Below are positions 56,881-64,000 of a stretch of DNA of 64,000 nucleotides, in pieces (position 1 is the first letter of the stretch; every line of letters starts with the position of its first letter). Source of the DNA: Sporosarcina ureae (GTDB taxonomy: Bacteria; Bacillota; Bacilli; Bacillales_A; Planococcaceae); the NCBI RefSeq assembly GCF_002082015.1, contig NZ_CP015109.1, positions 1,743,501 to 1,807,500 of the forward strand, read 5' to 3'. The position numbers and the translations under genes were made by a program. The notes beneath the pieces are model-generated. The model was not told where the DNA came from, ran no database searches, and worked only from the letters and a program-made list of their open reading frames with translations.

Positions 56881-56935
56881 AGGGGAGACTGATCAGATAC
56901 TCCTTCGTCCTTAAAGGGGATGACAGGAGTTTTTC
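56881..56935 (+). promoter_or_regulatory. Candidate transcription attenuator in the nhaC leader
   Basis: ACTCCT (56899-56904) pairs with AGGAGT (56925-56930), extended by TCGTCC with GGATGA through one bulge, and is followed by TTTTTCT: an intrinsic-terminator shape before the AGGAGG ribosome site. Upstream GGGGAG (56882-56887) can pair with the left arm (ACTCCT), so two exclusive folds are possible. No known riboswitch class recognised. Confidence 0.5.
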
Positions 56936-56958
56936 TATATTTACAGGAGGTAATAAGT

Positions 56959-58338
56959 ATGTTCCCAATTAAGGCGATTCATACGCCAACATTTAAAGCG
57001 TCAGTCATATTGACAATGCTGATTGTAGCGATGATCAGTGCCAGCATCATAGTATTTGAATCTGTACCACATGTACCCATTTTATTTGCTATCCTTTTAT
57101 TATTTGGCTATGGATTATGGAAGAAAATTTCATACAAGGAGTTGGAACGAGGGTTAGTTGAAGGTGCAAGTTCTGGAATGAGCGCGGTGTTTTTGTTCTT
57201 CTTCATCGGAGTTCTCGTGAGTAGCTGGATGATGGGCGGAACGATTCCTACCTTGATCTATGCTGGACTCCAAATCATTACGCCAACATTTTTTTACGCC
57301 ATCGTCTTCATCGTCACAGCTATTATCGGCTTATCGGTCGGTAGTTCATTGACAACTGTTGCCACGATTGGTGTAGCGTTCATCAGTATGGCGCATATTC
57401 TGGAGCTTTCTTTGCCAATTGCGGCGGGTGCAATTGTTTCGGGTGCATTTTTTGGGGATAAGATGTCACCGTTGTCTGATACAACCAACTTAGCCTCTTC
57501 GATTGTGGGTGTAGACTTATTTGAACATATACGCAACATGGGATGGACAACATTTCCCGCGTTTTTCATCTCACTTATCTTATTTGGTGTGTTATCACCC
57601 AATGTGACGTCTAGCGATTTTTCGACAATCGAAAAATATAGTGACGCACTAATCGGCACAAATTTGATACATTGGTATACCTTGATTCCTGTAGTCGTGC
57701 TGATCATTTTGACATTCGTCAAAGTACCAGCCATTCTGACGTTGGCTGTCAGTGCACTGTCTGCCATTATCGTTGGATATATCCATACATTCTATGGTTT
57801 TACTGAAGTATTGAATATTTTATTTAGTGGCTATGAAGGATCCACAGGTGTCGCAGTTGTGGATGAATTATTGTCTCGCAGTGATGGCATGGAAGGCATG
57901 ATGTTCACGATTTCGCTTGTGTTGCTTGCTCTTAGTATGGGTGGCATGCTATTTACATTAGGTATTGTGCAATGCTTACTTGCGAAAATTGAAAGTGCAC
58001 TACGTAAAGTGTCATCAGTAATTTTAACGTCTGCGCTTACTGCAATCGGCATCAACGTTTTAATCGGTGAGCAGTATTTATCTATCTTGTTGACGGGCCA
58101 AGCTTTCCAATCCAGCTACGAAAAGGTTGGACTTGCAAATAAAAACTTGAGCCGTGTTATGGAAGACGCCGGGACCGTCATTAATCCTCTTGTTCCATGG
58201 AGTGTAGCGGGGATTTTCATCACGACTGTGCTTGATGTATCAACGATTGCTTATTTACCATTTGCGTTTTTCTGTTTATTAAGCCCAATTTTGACTGTAC
58301 TGTTTGGCTATTTAGGAAAGACACTAACCCGCATTTAA
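56959..58338 (+). CDS. nhaC: Na+/H+ antiporter NhaC
   Basis: A 459-aa membrane antiporter of the NhaC family with about 11-12 segments. It shows GASSGMSAVFLFFFIGVLVSSWM, SVGSSLTTVATIGVAF and AFFGDKMSPLSDTTNLAS (core motif). It exports Na+ in exchange for H+ for pH and salt homeostasis. ATG at 56959 follows AGGAGG (56945-56950) by 8 bp; the frame extends to 56920 but that part overlaps the leader hairpin. Confidence 0.92.
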   Translation: MFPIKAIHTPTFKASVILTMLIVAMISASIIVFESVPHVPILFAILLLFGYGLWKKISYKELERGLVEGASSGMSAVFLFFFIGVLVSSWMMGGTIPTLIYAGLQIITPTFFYAIVFIVTAIIGLSVGSSLTTVATIGVAFISMAHILELSLPIAAGAIVSGAFFGDKMSPLSDTTNLASSIVGVDLFEHIRNMGWTTFPAFFISLILFGVLSPNVTSSDFSTIEKYSDALIGTNLIHWYTLIPVVVLIILTFVKVPAILTLAVSALSAIIVGYIHTFYGFTEVLNILFSGYEGSTGVAVVDELLSRSDGMEGMMFTISLVLLALSMGGMLFTLGIVQCLLAKIESALRKVSSVILTSALTAIGINVLIGEQYLSILLTGQAFQSSYEKVGLANKNLSRVMEDAGTVINPLVPWSVAGIFITTVLDVSTIAYLPFAFFCLLSPILTVLFGYLGKTLTRI

Positions 58339-58344
58339 TTTACA

Positions 58345-59295
58345 TTACGACAGGATCATATCATCTTGCTGCTGATCAAGCCGCCGGATTTCTTCATCTA
58401 AGGCTGCACGTTTTCTTGCAAGTCGGTCCTGTATGCGACGGACGTCTTGCATGATTGCGTGTAGCTTCTTTTTGCCATCGGTAATTCGCGTATGGATCAT
58501 CCAGTCAGAGAATATATTATCGAAAAACACATCCGTGAATGTAAAAACATCATTTTTATTTACTTGGAAAGAATCTGTCGCAGCGTCTTGCACATCCATC
58601 AATTCCGTCTCATAATGACGTAGTGCTCGTTGTGCTTCATGGATATGATCATCCGAGCTATTGATTTCGGAATACTTTAATGCGGAAACAAAAATGCCTC
58701 CCCCTAAAAATGTATCCCACACCGAAATTCCTTCGGCTGAATCCAACTTCTTCATTGCCCTCACCAAAGCTCGTTCCGCCTTTTCCCCTGCTTCAAACGC
58801 TTCACCAATTTCACGCAACATAGAATAGACACGCACACGATCGTCGGAAATTTTTTGGAGAGTTTGATTGGCAACGGAATCATTCAAACGAATCCATGAT
58901 TCTTTTTCTTTCAAGAAGTCTTCCCAATCGTCAGCAATATGCACGAAGTCTGGTTTCTCTAGTTCCATACGCAAATCTTCTACCTCTGCAGTCAGATCAA
59001 GTACATGTTTTTCTGTTTCATTATATTTTAATTCCGCCTCTGCCGCTTCTTCAATTTCTTTTTTCATCTTCTCGTCCCATCTACCTGTCCATTCACTGAT
59101 CTTGTTTGCAAATGAAAACTTGCCAAGCTTCACAACATCCTGCTGCTCTTTCGTTAACTGTCGGTGAAGTTGATCACGCTTTTGTTTCATAGTGAGTAGC
59201 TTTTCGCTCGTCTGCTCTAAGCGTTTTTTCAAGCGCCGTTGATTTACTCGTTTTTCCTGTAGACGATTTTGCCGTTCTTGAATATCTTGCCGCAT
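58345..59295 (-). CDS. Coiled-coil protein of unknown function
   Basis: A 316-aa soluble protein, highly charged and rich in Lys/Glu/Gln. Coiled coils are likely at about 1-60, 80-125 and 275-316. The middle holds a Gly-containing stretch ISVWDTFLGGGIFVSALKYSEI (about 205-226). No signal peptide or membrane span. I do not recognise the family. ATG at 59295 follows AAAGGAGTG; the open frame extends 21 codons further. It is convergent with nhaC, with only 6 bp between stops. Confidence 0.75.
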   Translation of the reverse strand: MRQDIQERQNRLQEKRVNQRRLKKRLEQTSEKLLTMKQKRDQLHRQLTKEQQDVVKLGKFSFANKISEWTGRWDEKMKKEIEEAAEAELKYNETEKHVLDLTAEVEDLRMELEKPDFVHIADDWEDFLKEKESWIRLNDSVANQTLQKISDDRVRVYSMLREIGEAFEAGEKAERALVRAMKKLDSAEGISVWDTFLGGGIFVSALKYSEINSSDDHIHEAQRALRHYETELMDVQDAATDSFQVNKNDVFTFTDVFFDNIFSDWMIHTRITDGKKKLHAIMQDVRRIQDRLARKRAALDEEIRRLDQQQDDMILS

Positions 59296-59562
59296 GTTGA
59301 TCACTCCTTTCTTCTTATACGCAGTTGTATCAAATAAGGATTCATCATTTTTATGCATATTATTTTAAGGTCTTCTCATACTAAAGATCAATGCATGAAA
59401 AGTGGTATTCATTATTATGACAGGCAATATCCTTTTACATATTTCTAGTCGCAAAACTATTTCACAAATAATCATTAGCCAAACCGTATAGATAATAAGG
59501 AATGATCAACTATTGACATAAACCGAACACCCTACTGTCATTCCTAAAACGCTTGAATAAAA

Positions 59563-59588
59563 GTTTAATGAACAAGGGAAAAGGGGAA
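59563..59588 (+). promoter_or_regulatory. Candidate sigma-B promoter of the 31-aa peptide gene
   Basis: GTTTAA (59563-59568), 14-bp spacer, GGGGAA (59583-59588), close to the general-stress consensus GTTTAA-N12-14-GGGWAW. A TTGACA (59513-59518) with a poor -10 is an alternative. Confidence 0.4.
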
Positions 59589-59629
59589 GTTATTTATAAC
59601 AACTTCAAATTAGAAAGGAAGAAGCATAT

Positions 59630-59725
59630 ATGATAAGAGTTATAAAAAAATTAGTAAAATGGGGAATGGTGTTATATCCTGTCGTCAAAACCGTGATGAA
59701 TGAAAAGAAGAAAAAAGGAGCTTAA
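59630..59725 (+). CDS. 31-aa cationic amphipathic peptide
   Basis: ATG at 59630 follows AAAGGAAG with 9-10 bp spacing. The peptide reads MIRVIKKLVKWGMVLYPVVK..., then a Lys-rich tail NEKKKKGA. It is basic and amphipathic, like toxin-type, antimicrobial-type or membrane-stress peptides, and is bounded by its own terminator. Family not recognised. Too short for usual gene callers. The rest of 59296-59629 holds only the candidate promoters. Confidence 0.6.
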   Translation: MIRVIKKLVKWGMVLYPVVKTVMNEKKKKGA

Positions 59726-59754
59726 ACAACAACGAAACGCCGTAGCTAAAGCAC

Positions 59755-59796
59755 TTATAAAACCAATGCCACAGAGTTACCAGGCATTGGTTTTGT
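59755..59796 (+). terminator. Terminator after the 31-aa peptide gene
   Basis: AAAACCAATGCC pairs with GGCATTGGTTTT around ACAGAGTTACCA, followed by GTTTT. Confidence 0.88.
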
Positions 59797-59967
59797 TTTA
59801 TTATAATAAAAAAGTAAAATTTATTTTGTTAAAAAGGTTTCTTTTTTACTGAAAAAGAGTATACTAAATATGAGGATTTTTTTCTGACCTCTTTTTTCCT
59901 CACATTGTTTGATCCCCAAACAAAAAGCTCCAGGTACATTCATTACCTATGGAGGAGAATTTAACAC

Positions 59968-60564
59968 ATGCATTGGTACAACAAATTGAAAGAGTATTTT
60001 CCAATCGAAGAGATGAAGTCACAGGAACATATGGAGACATTACTGAATGACAAAGGCAATGTCTACTATAAGGAAGAAGGACCAAAGCATGTATTAATGT
60101 ACGTGGAAACGGAGGACTTCGTTTTCGTAGACTATCTTTTCGTATCTTCAGCTGCACGTGGCGAAGGGTTAGGAAAAAAACTGCTGGATTCGTTGAAAAC
60201 CAAGAAAAAACCGATCCTACTGGAAGTTGAACCAGTAGACGAATCCGAACCAGATACTGAGAAACGACTGAAGTTCTATGCACGTGAAAACTTCACGCAC
60301 GCACAGAAAATCGGCTATAACCGTCGTTCACTAGCTACTGGCGAACAAACTATCCTCGAAATTCTATATTGGGCACCCCCGCAGTCATCACAAGCGGATG
60401 AACAAGATGTATTCAACGCGATGAAAACAACCTACGAAGAAATTCACACCTACAAAGACCAAGATTTCTATGGAGATTCATACGATTCCACTGACAAAGT
60501 TCTGCAGTATCAAGCGAAACCAAAAAAGAATATTTTAGAACCTTTCACAACAGTGAGCGTGTGA
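59968..60564 (+). CDS. yjbC: GNAT-family acetyltransferase-like protein, YjbC-like
   Basis: A 198-aa protein with the GNAT acetyl-CoA motif A at VSSAARGEGLGKKLL (about 60-74). It strongly resembles B. subtilis YjbC in its N-terminus (MHWYNKLKEYFPIEEMKSQ), the ILLEVEPVDE block and the GYNRRSLAT segment. In Bacillus yjbC precedes spx; here spx is not adjacent. Substrate unknown. Ribosome site GGAGGAG. Confidence 0.85.
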   Translation: MHWYNKLKEYFPIEEMKSQEHMETLLNDKGNVYYKEEGPKHVLMYVETEDFVFVDYLFVSSAARGEGLGKKLLDSLKTKKKPILLEVEPVDESEPDTEKRLKFYARENFTHAQKIGYNRRSLATGEQTILEILYWAPPQSSQADEQDVFNAMKTTYEEIHTYKDQDFYGDSYDSTDKVLQYQAKPKKNILEPFTTVSV

Positions 60565-60567
60565 TGA

Positions 60568-60597
60568 GAAGCCGGTCTTTCATAGACCGGCTTTTTT
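60568..60597 (+). terminator. Terminator after yjbC
   Basis: AAGCCGGTCT and AGACCGGCTT form a 10-bp stem around TTCAT, then TTTTT. Confidence 0.92.
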
Positions 60598-60713
60598 GTG
60601 TACTAATACATACTATCTTGTTAGTTGACTCCCCTTTTAAATAATCGCCTAACAGTTGATTGAATCAACAAGTATTTAACCTTACACTGAATAAAAGAGA
60701 AAGGCGGGAGGAT

Positions 60714-61814
60714 ATGTTGCAAATAGGCACTGTGATTCTACAACAACGAAGACGACTTCAAATTACCCAAGATACACTAGCATCTTATTGCCAAGTATCG
60801 AAAGCTTCGGTGTCGAAATGGGAAAAAGGATTAAGCTATCCCGATATCACACTGTTGCCGAAAATCGCTTCGTATTTTGAATTGACTGTTGATGAATTGC
60901 TTGGTTATGAACGACAGCTTTCTAAAGAAGCCATCCAACACCACTATTACGAATTCGCATCCCGTTTTGGTAAAGAAACGTTTGAATCGGTTTTTATTGA
61001 CGTAGAAGAGCAAGTTAAATTGTACTATCACGAACCGGCATTCCTATTGCAGATGAGTATATTACTGCTCAATCATCATATGTTGAGTAGTGACAGCCCC
61101 TCTGTATTACAGAAAATTAATGGCTGGTTGGAGCGCATTCGAAATGTAAGTGAAGATGTATGGGTCTTGCGTCAAGCAAACTCGTTGCAGGCTACGGTTT
61201 CGCTCATGCAATCAAATCCCGAAACCACATTGGAGTTATTGGACGGAGTGATTAAGCCTAGTATTGGAGACGAGATTTTGCTGGCCACTGCACATGAACA
61301 ACTTGGTGATCAAGAGGAAGCGATGCGTGTCGTTCAAGTCATGATCTATCAAAACGTCATTCAGCTTGTCGGTAGCAGCCCGCTCTACTTACGACTATCC
61401 GCGTCCAATCCACAAACTTTTAATGAAACCATTCATCGGATGAATGGATTGATTGAGTTATACGCATTGCGTACTCTTCATCCGAATGTGTGTCTGCAAT
61501 TTTATTTTAGCGTAGCACAATGTGCAGCTCTGTCTGTCAACCGTGAGCTACTTTACCCGTATCTTACTAAATATGTGGATATATGTGTTCATGATTTACT
61601 CCCCTTTTCTCTACGCGGAGACGAATACTTCGATTTACTGGAAGATTGGTTAGAACAACTGGATTTAGGTACGAATGCACTGCGCAATACAGAGATCATT
61701 AAGCGAGCGATCATCGAATCGATGGATGCCGATTTCTTCGAGCCATTTAGACAAGACGATGAAATGCGAGAGTTACGGCAACGGCTACGCTTTGGACTGG
61801 AGGCACGTTCATGA
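60714..61814 (+). CDS. XRE-family regulator with helical C-terminal domain
   Basis: A 366-aa protein. HTH_3 domain at about 3-60 (QQRRRLQITQDTLASYCQVSKASVSKWEKGLSYPD). The rest is all-helical, TPR-like, as in Rgg/PlcR-type peptide sensors or similar stress regulators. Ribosome site GGGAGG stands only 2 bp from the ATG at 60714; TTG at 60717 is an alternative. It overlaps the next gene by 4 bp, so it is part of one operon with the YxlE/F/G-like genes and likely regulates it. Confidence 0.82.
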   Translation: MLQIGTVILQQRRRLQITQDTLASYCQVSKASVSKWEKGLSYPDITLLPKIASYFELTVDELLGYERQLSKEAIQHHYYEFASRFGKETFESVFIDVEEQVKLYYHEPAFLLQMSILLLNHHMLSSDSPSVLQKINGWLERIRNVSEDVWVLRQANSLQATVSLMQSNPETTLELLDGVIKPSIGDEILLATAHEQLGDQEEAMRVVQVMIYQNVIQLVGSSPLYLRLSASNPQTFNETIHRMNGLIELYALRTLHPNVCLQFYFSVAQCAALSVNRELLYPYLTKYVDICVHDLLPFSLRGDEYFDLLEDWLEQLDLGTNALRNTEIIKRAIIESMDADFFEPFRQDDEMRELRQRLRFGLEARS

Positions 61815-62038
61815 ACAACGACATGGCTTTATTTATAGAGTATCTACCATTTTTAATTCCGCTCATTATTTTACAACTGGGGTTGGCGATCTTTTCAGCG
61901 ATACATGTCATTCGCCATCCCCGCTACCGCTTCGGCAACCAAGTGATGTGGTTATTGATCGTGTTGTTAATACAATTTATCGGGCCGTTAATCTATTTCG
62001 TTTTTGGAAGAGGTGATTATAATGGTCGTGCAAATTAA
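61811..62038 (+). CDS. PLDc_N-domain small membrane protein (YxlE-like)
   Basis: A 75-aa protein with two membrane segments (about 9-30 and 44-66) and the PLDc_N pattern HPRYRFGNQVMWLLIVL...GPLIYFVFGR. It resembles B. subtilis YxlE, which acts in negative control of sigma-Y. It overlaps the ABC ATPase gene by 17 bp. Confidence 0.82.
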   Translation: MNNDMALFIEYLPFLIPLIILQLGLAIFSAIHVIRHPRYRFGNQVMWLLIVLLIQFIGPLIYFVFGRGDYNGRAN

Positions 62039-62918
62039 TGGTGTTACGAAGCGTTTCGGAGATCATGAAATACTGAAAGATATACATCTCACCATTCCTG
62101 AGCATACCGTTTATGGATTTGTAGGTGCTAACGGTTCGGGCAAAACAACACTGATGAAATGTATGCTAGGGTTATTACCACTTAATGCAGGATCCATTAC
62201 AATAGCAGGTGAACGCGTAAAGTTTGGCGAGACAAAGTCCAATCAATATGTCGGATACTTGCCCGACGTTCCAGAATTTTATCCTTTCTATAATGCAATG
62301 CAGTATTTGGAGTTATGTGCAGTCATTACGAATATGACGAAAACAGAACGACAAGGACGCATCCATGAACTATTGGAATTGGTCGGATTAGCTGGCACCC
62401 GCTCCTTAATTAGTACGTATTCTCGAGGAATGAAACAGCGACTTGGAATCGCACAAGCGCTTCTAAATCGTCCTAAATTGTTGATTTGTGATGAGCCTAC
62501 TTCTGCTTTAGATCCGGCTGGACGTGCACAAATCCTTTCCATTTTACACAAGGCAAAAGAGGAAACAACGGTTTTCTTCTCCACACATATCGTTTCGGAC
62601 GCTGAACAAATCTGTGATCATGTGGCGATGTTACATGACGGGACTATTATATTTCAAGATGAACTAGCAAATGTAAAACAGCAAGTTACGGGACTATTCA
62701 TTTTCACATTTACGATCCCTGTAGCAGAAGTACACGAACGATTGCGACATACTCCATTCGAAATGAAGATCGACAGCGAACAATTAATTGTAAATTTATC
62801 GGATGAAAGTACTCGATTGGCGTTCATGCAAGAACTCACTACCCAGAAAATCCTTATACAATCGATGCAACCCCAAACCCGTTTGCTTGAGCAACTCGTC
62901 TTGGAGGTGCTTGGATGA
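62022..62918 (+). CDS. ABC transporter ATPase (YxlF-like)
   Basis: A 298-aa ATPase of the bacteriocin/antibiotic-type export family (CcmA-like). Walker A GANGSGKTT, signature YSRGMKQRLGIAQ, Walker [15 protein letters not shown]-loop FSTHIVSD. It has an extra C-terminal domain of about 85 residues. ATG at 62022 follows AGAGGTGAT. Confidence 0.88.
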   Translation: MVVQINGVTKRFGDHEILKDIHLTIPEHTVYGFVGANGSGKTTLMKCMLGLLPLNAGSITIAGERVKFGETKSNQYVGYLPDVPEFYPFYNAMQYLELCAVITNMTKTERQGRIHELLELVGLAGTRSLISTYSRGMKQRLGIAQALLNRPKLLICDEPTSALDPAGRAQILSILHKAKEETTVFFSTHIVSDAEQICDHVAMLHDGTIIFQDELANVKQQVTGLFIFTFTIPVAEVHERLRHTPFEMKIDSEQLIVNLSDESTRLAFMQELTTQKILIQSMQPQTRLLEQLVLEVLG

Positions 62919-63679
62919 ATCAGTGGCTTGGATTTTTAAAGAAGGAATGGTTGGAGAGTGTGAAGACGTATAAGTTATTGCTTGTCCTAGTCATTTTCTC
63001 AATTCTCGGGATATTAAATCCCTTTACAGCAAAGATCACTCCCGTGTTATTCGAGCAATTCATGCCTGAAGGTGCATTCGTCAACCTACCCGAACCTACC
63101 GCACTCGATTCTTGGCTACAGTTCTATAAAAACGTTCCACAGATGGGATTGATCGTGTTTATTTTACTATTTAGTACGATGATGTCGAAAGAACTGGAAA
63201 AAGGCACGCTCATAATTTTGCTAACGAAAGGATTACGCCGTAGCACCGTCATTACAGCAAAATTCTTTATGGCTCTTTGTTATTGGACATTAGCCATCAC
63301 GCTGTCATTCACCATCACCTATGCTTACACTGCTTATTATTGGGATCAAAGTCAACTGCAACATTTACTATTTGCAGCTAGTTGCCTGTATGTGTTCGGC
63401 ATACTTTTACTTGCGGTTACACTATGGGGTAATACCTTATTCGCCACGTCCTACGGTGGGACACTGAGTACATTATTAGTCGTAATTGCGTTATTTATTG
63501 TAGCTATATTTCCTAAGACCGCCAACTGGAATCCTCTTGAATTACTGAGGTCTACGACACAACTAGTAACCGGTGAACTAACACCTTCAGATGTATGGAT
63601 TCCTTACACTATCACTTTGTTTTCTGCAATTTTAGTCGTATTGCTGACTATGTCCCATTTCAAAAGAAAACTACTTTGA
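62915..63679 (+). CDS. ABC-2 type permease (YxlG-like)
   Basis: A 254-aa membrane protein with about six segments, starting with a WLGFLKKEWLESVKTYK amphipathic stretch typical of ABC-2 permeases. It overlaps the ATPase gene by 4 bp and is the last gene of the four-gene operon. Likely exports a peptide or lipid-active compound, or gives resistance to one; the substrate is not known. Confidence 0.85.
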   Translation: MNQWLGFLKKEWLESVKTYKLLLVLVIFSILGILNPFTAKITPVLFEQFMPEGAFVNLPEPTALDSWLQFYKNVPQMGLIVFILLFSTMMSKELEKGTLIILLTKGLRRSTVITAKFFMALCYWTLAITLSFTITYAYTAYYWDQSQLQHLLFAASCLYVFGILLLAVTLWGNTLFATSYGGTLSTLLVVIALFIVAIFPKTANWNPLELLRSTTQLVTGELTPSDVWIPYTITLFSAILVVLLTMSHFKRKLL

Positions 63680-63684
63680 AAGCG

Positions 63685-63713
63685 TTGACATTGAATGAAA
63701 AATCATGTAAATT
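63685..63713 (+). promoter_or_regulatory. Sigma-A promoter of guaC
   Basis: TTGACA (63685-63690), 17-bp spacer, TAAATT (63708-63713). Confidence 0.8.
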
Positions 63714-63717
63714 ACAA

Positions 63718-63761
63718 AAGGACGAACAATCCGATGACTTTATATGAAAACATTCGTTTAT
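63718..63761 (+). promoter_or_regulatory. Candidate PurR operator (two inverted PurBoxes) before guaC
   Basis: Two sites match the PurBox consensus AWWWCCGAACWWT at about 10 of 13 bases in opposite orientation: 63718-63730 (CGAAC core) and 63749-63761 (TTCGT core), 18 bp apart. In B. subtilis guaC is in the PurR regulon. Confidence 0.4.
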
Positions 63762-63774
63762 AGAGGTGATTGTA

Positions 63775-64000
63775 ATGGAAACCGTATTTGACTATGAAGA
63801 TATTCAGCTAGTTCCAGCAAAATGTGTAGTAGAAAGCCGCTCAGAATGTGACACATCCGTTATGTTAGGTGGTCATACATTCCGTTTACCTGTCGTTCCT
63901 GCCAATATGCAGACGATTATTGATGAAAAGATTGCAATTCAGTTAGCAGAAGAAGGCTATTTCTATATTATGCACCGTTTCAAACCTGAAACACGCGTAG
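63775..64000 (+). CDS. guaC: GMP reductase GuaC (5' part, runs off the right edge)
   Basis: The first 75 codons of an IMPDH/GMP-reductase-family protein: [22 protein letters not shown], then [16 protein letters not shown] and YFYIMHRF. This N-terminus fits the GuaC2 type that reduces GMP to IMP. The start follows AGAGGTGAT with ATG at 63775. The catalytic Cys region lies beyond the window. Confidence 0.9.
   Translation, partial: METVFDYEDIQLVPAKCVVESRSECDTSVMLGGHTFRLPVVPANMQTIIDEKIAIQLAEEGYFYIMHRFKPETRV

Noticed and set aside
56881..56935. Fluoride riboswitch in the nhaC leader
   Set aside because: GGGGA and GATGAC pieces are reminiscent, but the conserved core and pseudoknot pairings are not found.

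Overview
The window looks like the chromosome of a low-GC, Gram-positive, Bacillus-like bacterium. Its gene content and protein resemblance best fit Planococcaceae (Sporosarcina-like). The evidence is strong Shine-Dalgarno sites (AGGAGG type) with frequent TTG/GTG starts, a TPP riboswitch, a tryptophan T-box, a des-desK-desR cold sensor, a TcyABC-type cystine importer, YkfABC murein recycling and SLH-type surface proteins. The genus is inferred; no rRNA or tRNA gene is present.

Layout. 1-558: 5' part of a minus-strand FN3-like gene that runs off the left edge. 706-3834: riboswitch-controlled thiamine salvage operon thiM-thiD-thiE-thiW. 3860-8220 (minus): D-serine ammonia-lyase, then the membrane-fluidity thermosensor DesK/DesR and its target desaturase, with a candidate DesR operator. 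8302-8434: GC-rich foldable element. 8719-10068: PAP2 phosphatase, mscL and a 30-aa membrane peptide. 10149-13627 (minus): acyl-CoA thioesterase and a ykfA-ykfB-ykfC murein-peptide cluster. 13716-13835: cluster of DnaA-box-like sites. 13892-20168 (minus): trpEDCFBA behind a Trp T-box. 20232-33749: rluF, three cyclic-di-GMP-type proteins, a nucleobase permease, a methyltransferase, a phospholipase D-like protein, an orphan ABC ATPase and a BCCT osmolyte carrier.

34215-45556: ABC1/UbiB kinase-like protein, a decayed katE catalase pseudogene, a LysR regulator divergent from an F420-ligase-like protein, a MarR/MFS efflux pair, an atypical DAACS symporter and an SLH-anchored GDSL hydrolase. 45623-48338 (minus): kynU-kynB-kynA, which degrades tryptophan to anthranilate. 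48459-49424: an alkyltransferase-like DNA-repair protein, then a higher-order tandem repeat (21-bp monomers grouped in 84-bp units). 49430-58338: tcyABC, an APC permease, a DASS symporter, a CYP152 peroxygenase and nhaC. 58345-64000: a coiled-coil protein, a 31-aa cationic peptide gene, a YjbC-like acetyltransferase, an XRE regulator plus YxlE/YxlF/YxlG-like ABC module, and the start of guaC.

The genes are mostly housekeeping and transport. Tryptophan is both made (trp) and degraded (kyn) here, and both routes share anthranilate. The least explained parts are the 84-bp repeat array, the GC-rich element at 8.3 kb, the DnaA-box cluster, the terminator-like hairpin in the nhaC leader, the peptide gene at 59.6 kb and the two unassigned spacers at 33.8 and 40.4 kb.
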